Origin: Endomicrobiia bacterium
GTDB lineage: Bacteria > Elusimicrobiota > Endomicrobiia > DTEH01
DNA: 44,787 nucleotides
Direction: 5' to 3'
Assembly (NCBI GenBank): GCA_025059805.1
Contig: JANXDG010000005.1
Span: 1-44,787 of the forward strand
Below the pieces are notes generated by a model. It was not told the DNA's origin. It searched no databases and saw only the letters and a program-made list of their open reading frames with translations. Positions 1 through 7,671 of the stretch are shown piece after piece; position 1 is the first letter of the stretch; the number at the start of each line of letters is the position of its first letter. A program made the position numbers and the translations under genes.

Positions 1-31
1 CATTGTGGTTTAAATCTTTATAATTGTTTGT

Positions 32-60
32 TTGACATAGCAAGGTTGGTAGAATATTGC
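32..60 (+). promoter_or_regulatory. Possible promoter of the hairpin leader
   Basis: A perfect -35 hexamer TTGACA (32-37) is followed after 17 bases by TATTGC (55-60), which matches the -10 consensus at only three of six positions. It lies about 35 bases before the first structured element, so a transcript from here would carry four tandem hairpins before the first coding region. The -35 and spacing are good and the -10 is weak; this is inference. Confidence 0.35.
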
Positions 61-95
61 TTTACAATTACCTGTAGGTATAGATTTTTTATATT

Positions 96-152
96 CCGTG
101 CTGGAGGGGTCTATCTCTACGGGGGTAAGGGATTGGATTTACTTCAGCACGG
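96..152 (+). repeat. Structured hairpin element, copy 1 (TCTACGGGG loop)
   Basis: The arm CCGTGCTG (96-103) is exactly complementary to CAGCACGG (145-152), and the stem continues through G-T, A-T and G-C pairs inward. The interior holds TCTATC, then the shared apical TCTACGGGG at 116-124, then a partly complementary GATTGGA. The outer stem sequence differs from the other copies while the apical sequence is the same, as expected for a folded RNA or single-stranded DNA element. I do not recognise the family. Confidence 0.6.
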
Positions 153-168
153 GAGTTTTGATAACTAT

Positions 169-247
169 GCGGAAGGGGCAGCAGGGGTTCTACTCTCTAC
201 GGGGTAGGAGAGTAAGGTAAGTTATTATCCTTGTTGTTCCCTTCCGC
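169..247 (+). repeat. Structured hairpin element, copy 2 (TCTACGGGG loop)
   Basis: The outer stem pairs 169-177 with 239-247 (9 bp, no mismatch). A second helix pairs 179-186 with 229-236, including two G-T pairs. An inner hairpin pairs TACTCTC (191-197) with GAGAGTA (208-214) around the conserved TACGGGG. Two extra bases precede the shared TCTACGGGG relative to the other copies. A short T run (248-251) follows. The outer arms share GCGGAAGG/CCTTCCGC with copy 4, so the two copies could cross-pair. Confidence 0.65.
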
Positions 248-270
248 TTTTATGTTTGAATAACATAGAT

Positions 271-346
271 GCCAGCAGGTTTCTAAGTAGCACAGGGGTT
301 TACCTCTACGGGGGTATGGTGAACTTCCTGTTGCTACCCTGCTGGC
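271..346 (+). repeat. Structured hairpin element, copy 3 (TCTACGGGG loop)
   Basis: The outer stem pairs GCCAGCAGG (271-279) with CCTGCTGGC (338-346), 9 bp perfect. After an internal bulge, GTAGCA (287-292) pairs with TGCTAC (332-337) and CAGG (293-296) with CCTG (327-330). An apical hairpin pairs 298-304 with 318-324, one pair being T-G, and exposes a 13-base loop starting TCTACGGGG. This is the cleanest copy and serves as the structural model for the family. Confidence 0.7.
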
Positions 347-361
347 AAATGGTTATAAAGT

Positions 362-456
362 TTTTTCTGCGGAAGGATACAGGGCATGGAGGTGCTACCT
401 CTACGGGGATTGAAAAGTCAGGTGGTGCTTTTTCCTGTCCGCCTTCCGCAGAAAAA
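362..456 (+). repeat. Structured hairpin element, copy 4, followed by T8
   Basis: The outer stem is 15 bp without mismatch: 362-376 with 442-456 (TTTTTCTGCGGAAGG against its reverse complement). Inside, ACAGG (379-383) pairs with CCTGT (434-438) and GCTACC (394-399) with GGTGGT (421-426), leaving TCTACGGGG in the apical loop. Eight T residues (457-464) follow directly, so the 3' half also looks like an intrinsic terminator. The start codon of the FN3 gene is about 20 bases further on, so this copy could act as an attenuator as well as a member of the tandem array. Confidence 0.65.
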
Positions 457-481
457 TTTTTTTTGACGGAACAAAAACTTG

Positions 482-1255
482 ATGAATAGATTAAAACAAT
501 ACATAACTTCGGTGATAATACAGGCATTCACTATTGTAAATATTATTGGTTTACCGCCTGTATTTGTTGATGTTGGCAAACCATCGGGTTATGTATTACA
601 CGCTGCGACTGACGCTGGCTATATCCTTGTAAAAATTAAAGGAGAAAAAATACCGCCTGAACGTATCACTAACCTTGTAGCACAGCCAAGATTGGTTACT
701 GGCGTATATCCAGGTGATGAACTTGGCGGTAGAGTAGAACTAAGCTGGAGCGCACCAAAAGATCCAGAAGTGTACGATGTTCATCCTGACACTTATGTGT
801 TTTCGTATATTATAAAGTTTGACACATCAACTCGCGGATATAACCTTGGATATTTAAACCAGTTATGGCAATGGTGGGACAATGCTGAACGTGTAAGAAC
901 AAACCATCTCTGGGTATTACCACAAGAAGCACAGGGTCAAACATTTAAAGAGTATCCGCACGGGTTTGGTATACCAGCACCTGAGGAAAAATTCAGGCTC
1001 AGTTTTGGTATAACAAATAAAATTATAATAACAGGTTTACCAAAGGGTGAAAAAATTTATATAGGCGTATCTTCTCGCGACAGATTTTATAATCAATCCA
1101 CATCTACGGTTGTTTCAGAAGTTTACGTACCCGCGAGTGTTATCCCACCGTGTAAAGTTGCTGACCTGGACGATGTTGCTTCTGGCAATGTTGTTTCTCC
1201 TGGTGAAGGCTGGGTAAGACTTAGTTGGACATCGCCTGCAAACGATAGATACTAA
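482..1255 (+). CDS. Multi-FN3 exported surface protein, N-terminal piece before in-frame TAA
   Basis: This is the first 257 codons of a large exported protein. Residues 1 to about 35 form a signal peptide (basic start MNRLKQ, then a hydrophobic run). Fibronectin type III-like domains follow: GRVELSWSAPKDPE and GWVRLSWTSPAND are strand B/C signatures, and NQSTSTVVSEVYVP is the end of the first domain. A TTG one codon earlier (479) is an alternative start; neither has a clear Shine-Dalgarno site. The frame ends at TAA 1253-1255 in mid-domain. The same frame then stays open from 1256 to 4306 and continues the domain, so this and the next entry are one gene of about 1,275 codons broken by a single stop. 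The likely role is an adhesin or cell-surface scaffold, which is inference. Confidence 0.75.
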   Translation: MNRLKQYITSVIIQAFTIVNIIGLPPVFVDVGKPSGYVLHAATDAGYILVKIKGEKIPPERITNLVAQPRLVTGVYPGDELGGRVELSWSAPKDPEVYDVHPDTYVFSYIIKFDTSTRGYNLGYLNQLWQWWDNAERVRTNHLWVLPQEAQGQTFKEYPHGFGIPAPEEKFRLSFGITNKIIITGLPKGEKIYIGVSSRDRFYNQSTSTVVSEVYVPASVIPPCKVADLDDVASGNVVSPGEGWVRLSWTSPANDRY

Positions 1256-1420
1256 GTTGACGCGTCAACTGGCGAGTATAATTTACATTATGCAAGATAC
1301 TGTATTGCTTATGCGACAACACCACCACCTATAGAATTTTCGCCACAGGAGATCAGTACAAAATGGCCTCAGGCACAGACAATTTATGTTGATACTGACA
1401 CTTTTAAATATCAACCTCAA

Positions 1421-4306
1421 GTGTTCACAATAACCGGTCTTACATTAATGGAGGGAACTACAGCAATAGGTCATTACTTCCTTGTATGGACTTCAGATGA
1501 ATGGTTCGGTAAGAACAACTGGTCAAGACGGTCAAACCTTGCAGTATGGGGACTTGTTGCACCTGACTATGTCACTGATGTTGTAATTACATCTTCTGCG
1601 TCAGTAAGTTTAAGTACCGGTTCATATAGTATAATTTCATGGCGGAACCCGGCCGATACAGATATTCCAATTGAAGGTGTCAAAATCTACTGGTCAACAA
1701 ACGGCTACACTACAAATGAAAATTATTTTGTCAAGGAGACAACCTCACATGGCGAGGTTGTAAGTGTTAATCATGTGCAATTAATACCGCGACACTGGTA
1801 CTACTATGTTTTAATGTCATATAATGCAGCAGGGTCAAGACCATGGTACGGTGCAAATGTTACAGGGAAGGTATATCTCAGTGATGATTTTATCCCACCG
1901 GATCCTGTTAATAACCTTACAGGTTTGTCAGGTGCCTCAGAACAAGATGGTGTATATATTTCACTAAACTGGACACTGCCCGATGCTAATCTGTACCAGA
2001 ACAAAGATTATTATATTGATGGTAGAATAGAAGTTTTATATTCAACAACTTCATTCTCTGGACCATACATAAGCAGTGTCACAATTCCACGAACAAGTAC
2101 AAATGCGCAACTGGTACAACTTTTGTCTTACACTACATATTATATTTCTGTAATCACTGTCGATGGCGGAGGGAATAAGTCCACATCTACGATACAGATC
2201 TATACACCGCTTGATCCGTACGCCCCTGGAGATCCCGTATTGGAGTACCCAAAATATGCAGTGTTTGCTTCTTCGGATGAAAACATAGGTTCGTATGTAA
2301 AATTCTGGATCAAGAATCCGTCAGAACCAGATCTTGACCACGTAAGGATATACTTTAGTACTGTAGCTGGTCAGTATTACAGGTATGTAATTACAAATAA
2401 TACATTGCCAAATCAGAGTTACACATTTGACCTTGTCCAACTTTATCCTAGGACAACTTATTACTTCAGATTAGTTGCAGTAGATAAAACAAACAAATTT
2501 TCCTCTGGACTTGTAGTTGATGGAGTTTATATTGACAAGGATGTTCTTTCACCTGAGCTACCATTATCGTCTTCAATTAGTTTAACCCCTGATGCAAAAC
2601 CTGAATCAAAACCTGACGGTTCATATGTTAAAATTAACTTTATACCACCTGATGTTAATAAATATAGGAATTTTGATCTTATAGGATATGAGATTTATGC
2701 AAGTTCGTCAAATACAGTTCCTTATAACGATAATGCTGCTATTAAAATTGTATCTAACAATCGTGAAATTTCTTATTACGAACTGCTGAATTTACAACAG
2801 CATACAACATATTATGTAACATTACACTCGTTTGACCCTGCAGGAAATAAGTCAACATCTACTGTTTACACAGTATTTACTTATAAAGATCTTAATCCTC
2901 CAATACCTGCTAATGTGAACTTGTCAACAATTAGTGTTTCTTTGGACCCGTCCGAAGGTATAAAAGCAAAACTTAAGATTAAATTTAGTGCTGACAAAGA
3001 CCTTAGCTATGCTATTATTGAATTTTCAAAAGATGAGAATTTTGCAGATGTACTTGTTTCAAGTACGATTGTTAAGTTATATCCGAGCATGGTCAAAGAT
3101 GATTGGTTTGCAGAACATCTTGACTGTGAAAAATATTATGTGAGAATCAAAATTTATGACTGGTCAGGTAATGTTAGTATTTCAACTACTTCGTTTAATA
3201 TAACGATACCTAAAGATGAAACCATACCACTTTCAGCGGTTGGTTTCAGGTTTAAGAAAAACGGCGAGAAACTGGAATTTCAATGGAATAATGTAAAACA
3301 TCAATATAATAAGACATCTTCTAAGATAGAAAAATTTGCTGGTGTAAACAATACTGGTGCTGATAATCCTACAACGTTTGAGCTGTACAAATATAAGGTT
3401 TTCTATAAACAAGATATATTTAACGATGATGAACAATGGCAAGAAGTTATTTCTGTAATTTCAAAATATAATAAATGTGAGATACCATTCAGAAAAGGTT
3501 ACTACAAAGTTGTAAGTTATGATATATGTGGTAATAGTGATGAATCAATAATAGTTGATGACGAAAGCAATTATTATCTAATCAAAAATGGTGTATATAC
3601 AAAATTCGCATCTGCAAATATAGAAGATATTATACCTTCCTACTATTCCGTAGAGGACTATCCAGATGAAGAAAAAGGTATGATTTTACGAGTATATACA
3701 GTCAAAAGAGGAAACCTTGATGATAAAGAAAACAGGATTATTTATTCTGATACTTATAAGTTTAAGAATGACAATTATGTTGGTGTTAGATATACAATTA
3801 TGAATGGTAAAATTAAATTCGCAAGTATAAATAAATCTCTTGAAATTAACCCTGAGCTGATTGAGACACAGGTTGCGTTCTATGTATTTGACGGTAAAGA
3901 TTACATTCGTGCGACAACTTATGTTGATAAAGATAAAAAAGTTGTCTATTTCAAGACTAAGTTTTTAACAAAAGTACAACTGCGTCGTGTCAATACATCG
4001 GGCGAGTTTAAGTTTGCTGAGGTAAAGCCAAGAGTTATAACTCCTGACAGTTCACCTGGTGAGAACGATATTGTGTTCTTTATATTTAATAATCCAAAGT
4101 CTTCAGAAGTGAAGATAAGAATATATGATATAAATTCAATCCTTGTTTGGGAATTGATAACAAGGGATGATTCATCTACACCTGGTAGTTATATTGGTTG
4201 GGACGGAAAAGATTTTGACGGTAAATATGTTTTACCAGGTGTATATGTTTACCAGATAGAAGCCGAAGGTAAAAAATACAAAGGTACCATAGTAATTGCA
4301 AGATAG
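1421..4306 (+). CDS. Multi-FN3 surface protein, C-terminal piece with FlgD-like C-terminal domain
   Basis: This continues the upstream gene in the same frame; the frame is open from 1256, and the GTG at 1421 is only the first possible internal start, with no ribosome-binding site. It contains about six further FN3-like domains whose ends carry a repeated motif of the form GNKSTSTV before a P-rich linker. A less repetitive region follows at residues about 590-870. The last ~90 residues, starting near VITPDSSPGEN and including KIRIYDINS, GWDGKDFDGKYVLPGVYVYQIEA, resemble the FlgD Ig-like fold used as a C-terminal domain in many exported proteins of PorV-containing bacteria. It has no signal peptide of its own, so without readthrough or repair of the stop it would not be exported. 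It may be a pseudogene, a recoding case or a sequencing error. Confidence 0.7.
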   Translation: MFTITGLTLMEGTTAIGHYFLVWTSDEWFGKNNWSRRSNLAVWGLVAPDYVTDVVITSSASVSLSTGSYSIISWRNPADTDIPIEGVKIYWSTNGYTTNENYFVKETTSHGEVVSVNHVQLIPRHWYYYVLMSYNAAGSRPWYGANVTGKVYLSDDFIPPDPVNNLTGLSGASEQDGVYISLNWTLPDANLYQNKDYYIDGRIEVLYSTTSFSGPYISSVTIPRTSTNAQLVQLLSYTTYYISVITVDGGGNKSTSTIQIYTPLDPYAPGDPVLEYPKYAVFASSDENIGSYVKFWIKNPSEPDLDHVRIYFSTVAGQYYRYVITNNTLPNQSYTFDLVQLYPRTTYYFRLVAVDKTNKFSSGLVVDGVYIDKDVLSPELPLSSSISLTPDAKPESKPDGSYVKINFIPPDVNKYRNFDLIGYEIYASSSNTVPYNDNAAIKIVSNNREISYYELLNLQQHTTYYVTLHSFDPAGNKSTSTVYTVFTYKDLNPPIPANVNLSTISVSLDPSEGIKAKLKIKFSADKDLSYAIIEFSKDENFADVLVSSTIVKLYPSMVKDDWFAEHLDCEKYYVRIKIYDWSGNVSISTTSFNITIPKDETIPLSAVGFRFKKNGEKLEFQWNNVKHQYNKTSSKIEKFAGVNNTGADNPTTFELYKYKVFYKQDIFNDDEQWQEVISVISKYNKCEIPFRKGYYKVVSYDICGNSDESIIVDDESNYYLIKNGVYTKFASANIEDIIPSYYSVEDYPDEEKGMILRVYTVKRGNLDDKENRIIYSDTYKFKNDNYVGVRYTIMNGKIKFASINKSLEINPELIETQVAFYVFDGKDYIRATTYVDKDKKVVYFKTKFLTKVQLRRVNTSGEFKFAEVKPRVITPDSSPGENDIVFFIFNNPKSSEVKIRIYDINSILVWELITRDDSSTPGSYIGWDGKDFDGKYVLPGVYVYQIEAEGKKYKGTIVIAR

Positions 4307-4378
4307 AAATATGACAGATTTTACTAACTATAGTAGGAATTTGTTTTCTTAAAGGTTGCACAGATTTTTGTTATTTTA

Positions 4379-4466
4379 GCGGGAGGTGCGGCCGTGGTAA
4401 AAGTTAGGGGTTTACCTCTACGGGGGATGAGGGAAAAACCTTGTAGATTTTTTGCCGCACTCCCGC
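4379..4466 (+). repeat. Structured hairpin element, copy 5 (TCTACGGGG loop)
   Basis: GCGGGA (4379-4384) pairs with TCCCGC (4461-4466) and, after one bulged G, GTGCGGC (4386-4392) pairs with GCCGCAC (4454-4460): 13 bp with a single bulge. Inside, GGTTT (4409-4413) pairs with AAACC (4436-4440) and the apical part again contains TCTACGGGG preceded by TTACC. It lies between the FN3 gene and the PorV-like gene, ending 24 bases before an AGGAGGG ribosome-binding site. Its stem sequence is unrelated to those of the other four copies. Confidence 0.65.
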
Positions 4467-4506
4467 TTGGACAGAAAAATTTTGTAAACTAGGAGGGTAC
4501 AAGATT

Positions 4507-6012
4507 ATGAAAAATTTGATAAAATCTACATCTACAATTTGCAAAATTATGATGTTGTTACTAATAAAATCACAAATGGAAGCTACGGTTTCCGGCTTGC
4601 CAGTAGGTGCCAAATATATTGCCTTAGGAGGACAAGTTTCTGTTACTGAAGATGTATATTCAGTATATTATAATCCAGCATGTGTTGATTACATCGAACA
4701 ACAGCAGGTCGCTGCTGAATACACTATGATGTTTTTAGGTTTATCAGATGGTATCTCACGCGGGTTCTTTGGGTATGGGTTGCCAACAAAGAAATACGGT
4801 AGTTTTGGTCTTTACTGGAATATATTACAGGGTGGTTCACTATACAGTGAAAATGTTTTTGCATTTGTATACTCAAAAAAGCGTATTTTGTCATATTTGC
4901 CATCACTTTCGTTAGGGATAAGACCGAAAGTATATGTTATTACATACGGCAGGGTGGAAGTTTATGACAATGATGGTATGTACGTATCTGACAATGACAC
5001 TGCATTTGCGAAAAATGGAAATTCAAAATCTGTTATGAGCTTAGATATAGGTTTTAGTTATCAACTTGCACAAAATTATATTTTGGGATTACAAATTAAT
5101 GATGTTACTAAACCTAACATTTCTTTGTTTAACAAACAGGATGTAGTGGTACCTATGAAAATTTTAGTTGGTTTGGCAAATGTTAACAAAATCTATGGTT
5201 TAAACTTGGATGTTGGATTTAAAAATATAGATATGATAATATCAGCTGGAGCACAGATCAAACTGTTAAACGAAAAACTTAGACTATACGGTTCTGTAAA
5301 GTACACTTCTAGAAATTATAAGACAAAATCAGTATCACTCGTTGAACCTTCAGTTGGTGCTGAGTTCGTATTTGACGGAGTAAATGTTGCTTACGCGTTT
5401 AATTATCCAATCTCAGGTATAGATGTTTTTGGCAATCATACAGTATCTATATCTTATAGGTTTGGACCTGTTGTAAAACTACCTGAAGATACTTCTGCAT
5501 TATATGCTAAAATTGACAATCTTGAACAACAACTTAAACAGAAAGATGCTGAAATTGAGGAACTAAAGAGAAAACTTGATGAACTGTTGAAGAAACCTCT
5601 ACCTAAGGAAGTTAAACCTGAAGTGAAACCGTCAGTTCAACCCCCGGCAGAAAAACCGCAAGAGAAACAATTGACACCTAAAGAACGATACGAATCATTA
5701 TGGAAACGTTATACAGAAATGAAAGATCAAATGTCTTTTGTTGATAGAATTAAGACAGTTGAGACTATTATAAAACAATTCAAAGGACAAACAGATATTA
5801 CTGCTGCACAGAAAGAGTTAAACGAACTAACAAAACAGAAAGAAGCGATGAATAAAGAATTGCAGACAAGCAAAAATTACTACTTAAAGCTTAAGTCTGC
5901 AAATGTACCAAAGTCGGAATTGAGGACCGTGCTTGAACGAATCAAGAAAAAATATGAAGGTTACGGTCTAGATGTCAATTGGATAGATGAAGAACTGAAA
6001 CAGTTAGAGTGA
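4507..6012 (+). CDS. PorV/PorQ-family outer-membrane protein with C-terminal coiled coil
   Basis: This is a 501-residue predicted outer-membrane beta-barrel of the PorV/PorQ (UPF0164-like) family. After a hydrophobic N-terminus, residues about 30-65 read LPVGAKYIALGGQVSV and VYSVYYNPACVDY, matching the family's characteristic 'GARALGMGGA...D...YYNPAGL' opening. Alternating strands continue to about residue 330 (SISYRFGPVV). A coiled coil follows (about 340-370, EQQLKQKDAEIEELKRKL), then a P/K/E-rich linker, then a charged helical tail to the end. The barrel probably sits in the outer membrane with the tail in the periplasm. AGGAGGG at 4491-4497 supports the ATG. In Bacteroidota PorV shuttles type IX substrates; here it neighbours proteins with FlgD-like C-termini, but no type IX core component is visible, so a secretion role is inference. 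Confidence 0.7.
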   Translation: MKNLIKSTSTICKIMMLLLIKSQMEATVSGLPVGAKYIALGGQVSVTEDVYSVYYNPACVDYIEQQQVAAEYTMMFLGLSDGISRGFFGYGLPTKKYGSFGLYWNILQGGSLYSENVFAFVYSKKRILSYLPSLSLGIRPKVYVITYGRVEVYDNDGMYVSDNDTAFAKNGNSKSVMSLDIGFSYQLAQNYILGLQINDVTKPNISLFNKQDVVVPMKILVGLANVNKIYGLNLDVGFKNIDMIISAGAQIKLLNEKLRLYGSVKYTSRNYKTKSVSLVEPSVGAEFVFDGVNVAYAFNYPISGIDVFGNHTVSISYRFGPVVKLPEDTSALYAKIDNLEQQLKQKDAEIEELKRKLDELLKKPLPKEVKPEVKPSVQPPAEKPQEKQLTPKERYESLWKRYTEMKDQMSFVDRIKTVETIIKQFKGQTDITAAQKELNELTKQKEAMNKELQTSKNYYLKLKSANVPKSELRTVLERIKKKYEGYGLDVNWIDEELKQLE

Positions 6013-6135
6013 GAATCTGGAGGTAGAAAATAAAAATAGATAAATAACAAAAATTCAAGTAAATATAGATTATCCTAGATATTATTATGTAGATTTGCAA
6101 GAGATAGATACTTAGACATAAGGAGGACCTGTGTC

Positions 6136-6513
6136 ATGAAAAAAATATTAATTATTTGTATAAGCATCATAATTTTGAAGACGGTCATATTTGAACAGGT
6201 TAAACTTGAGAGTTATATGCCGAAAATTTTGACTTTAAACTCTGACGGGCATAACGATGTTTTACATATAAAATACGAAAATCTTGAAGGAGAAAATATT
6301 ACATTACGTGTATATGATATTCAAGGTGTATTGGTGGATGAACGTAAACTTACAGGGTCACAAGATGAAAGGTCAGAAGGTAGCATCTATATCTATAGAT
6401 ATAATCCGAGATTGTCTCACCTAAACGATAAATTACAGCCTGGTATTTACATCTTTACTCTTACAACAGAAAACAAAATCATAGGTAAGGGAACGTTTAT
6501 CATTGCAAAATAA
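6136..6513 (+). CDS. Small exported FlgD-Ig-like / sorting-domain-like protein
   Basis: This is a 125-residue protein with an N-terminal hydrophobic signal segment (residues 4-18, ILIICISIIILKTVIF). The rest is essentially one beta-sandwich resembling type IX C-terminal or FlgD Ig-like domains: NITLRVYDIQGVLV near residue 55, then KLQPGIYIFTLTTENKIIGKGTFIIAK at the end. These match the family's 'v.iyd..G..v' and 'l..GvYiyrl' strands. Normally such a domain is appended to a large exported protein; here it stands alone. A strong AAGGAGG (6120-6126) precedes the ATG. It follows the PorV-like gene and shares its fold with the tail of the FN3 protein, suggesting one surface-protein module. It could also be a remnant of a larger gene. 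Confidence 0.55.
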   Translation: MKKILIICISIIILKTVIFEQVKLESYMPKILTLNSDGHNDVLHIKYENLEGENITLRVYDIQGVLVDERKLTGSQDERSEGSIYIYRYNPRLSHLNDKLQPGIYIFTLTTENKIIGKGTFIIAK

Positions 6514-6683
6514 GTGTTGAAATGTACAAATTTTTTTGATAGTAAAACTCGCCAGTTGTCTTAAAATAACTTTATTTCGCAAAACGTTTACCAAAATTTC
6601 TCATTACGAGTTTTTATTTCTACACTTTAATCATAATGAGGTAGCGAATAAAAATAATTTTTAATACGCGAAAGGAGGTCAGA

Positions 6684-7658
6684 ATGAAAAAAGTATTGGT
6701 TACACGACAGTTACCACAACCTGCAATTGACTTGTTGAAACAATATTTTGAAGTAGACCTTTACACAGAAAATCGTGTCATACCAAGAGAAGAATTACTA
6801 CGTCGTGTGGAAGACAAAGATGGTCTTCTTTGTCTGCTTACGGACAATATTGATGCTGAACTTATGGATAAAGCAAAAAATCTTAAAATTGTAGCAAACT
6901 ATGCGGTTGGATACAATAATATTGATGTAGCTGAAGCGACTAAACGTAAAATTCCTGTTACTAACACTCCTGGTGTGTTAACAGAAACCACTGCAGACCT
7001 TGCGTTTGCGTTGCTAATGTCAGTTGCAAGACGGATAGTAGAATCAGACAAATTCTTGCGTGAGGGTAAGTTTAAAGGATGGGCACCAATGTTGTTTTTA
7101 GGCAACGATATTTATGGTAAGACGCTTGGCATCATTGGTTTTGGCAGGATTGGCCAGGCTGTTGCGAAACGCGGGTTAGGGTTTGATATGAAAATTTTGT
7201 ACTACGATACTAATCGTGTTTCGGTTGAAATTGAACAAAAATACAACGCTACTTTTAAGTCTTTGGATGAGTTATTAAAAGAGTCCGACTTTATTTCTAT
7301 TCATGTACCATTGGTTAAAGAAACATATCATTTAATTTCAGATAGAGAATTTTCGCTTATGAAACCAACAGCATATTTGATTAATACTTCGCGAGGACCT
7401 GTGGTTGACGAGAAAGCGCTAGTGCGTGCATTGAAAGATAAAAAAATAGCAGGTGCTGCACTTGATGTTTTTGAGAAGGAACCTGAAGTTGAACCTGAAC
7501 TTATAGATATGCCAAATACTGTGCTTGTACCACATATAGGTTCCGCAACAATAGAAACAAGAACAAAAATGGCATTGATGGCAGCTGAGAACATCATCGC
7601 AGTGCTTGTCCACAACAAAGTGCCACCTAATATTGTAAATCCTGAAATTTATAAATAA
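6684..7658 (+). CDS. D-2-hydroxyacid dehydrogenase (glyoxylate/hydroxypyruvate reductase)
   Basis: This is a 324-residue cytosolic NAD(P)H-dependent reductase, most like archaeal-type glyoxylate reductases (GyaR); the segment REGKFKGWAPMLFLG is characteristic. The Rossmann motif is GFGRIG at 152-157. The catalytic triad of the D-2-hydroxyacid dehydrogenase family is present: Arg237 (NTSRGP), Glu266 (FEKEP) and His284 (VPHIGSAT). The family reduces glyoxylate to glycolate or hydroxypyruvate to D-glycerate. The ribosome-binding site GAAAGGAGGTC is strong. The next gene, 13 bases on, is a glycerate kinase, which argues that the physiological product is D-glycerate. 3-Phosphoglycerate dehydrogenase is less likely because the ACT/ASB extension is absent. 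Confidence 0.85.
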   Translation: MKKVLVTRQLPQPAIDLLKQYFEVDLYTENRVIPREELLRRVEDKDGLLCLLTDNIDAELMDKAKNLKIVANYAVGYNNIDVAEATKRKIPVTNTPGVLTETTADLAFALLMSVARRIVESDKFLREGKFKGWAPMLFLGNDIYGKTLGIIGFGRIGQAVAKRGLGFDMKILYYDTNRVSVEIEQKYNATFKSLDELLKESDFISIHVPLVKETYHLISDREFSLMKPTAYLINTSRGPVVDEKALVRALKDKKIAGAALDVFEKEPEVEPELIDMPNTVLVPHIGSATIETRTKMALMAAENIIAVLVHNKVPPNIVNPEIYK

Positions 7659-7671
7659 GAAGAACGTGTGT

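Noticed and set aside
96-456. Known riboswitch (c-di-GMP, cobalamin, SAM, guanidine and others), integron attC array or CRISPR
   Set aside because: None of the conserved cores I know is present, there is no GTTRRRY attC core, and copies differ in stem and spacing so they are not CRISPR repeats.
256-489. 77-codon open frame over hairpin copies 3 and 4
   Set aside because: It lies wholly on the structured elements, has no ribosome-binding site and its protein resembles nothing; the stem structure explains the sequence better.
2185-2200. TCTACG matches inside the FN3 gene (also near 1095)
   Set aside because: They come from codons for the repeated Ser-Thr-Ser-Thr motif, lack the GGGG and have no flanking stem.
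6013-6135. TGGAGGTAG ribosome-binding-like site at 6018-6026 suggesting a missed small gene
   Set aside because: No start codon follows at usable distance and the region has frequent stops in all forward frames.
6514-6683. Terminator or regulatory hairpin (CTCATTA ... TAATGAG) before the hydroxyacid dehydrogenase
   Set aside because: A 7-bp stem across a long AT-rich loop is not convincing, and no promoter with both hexamers could be placed there.
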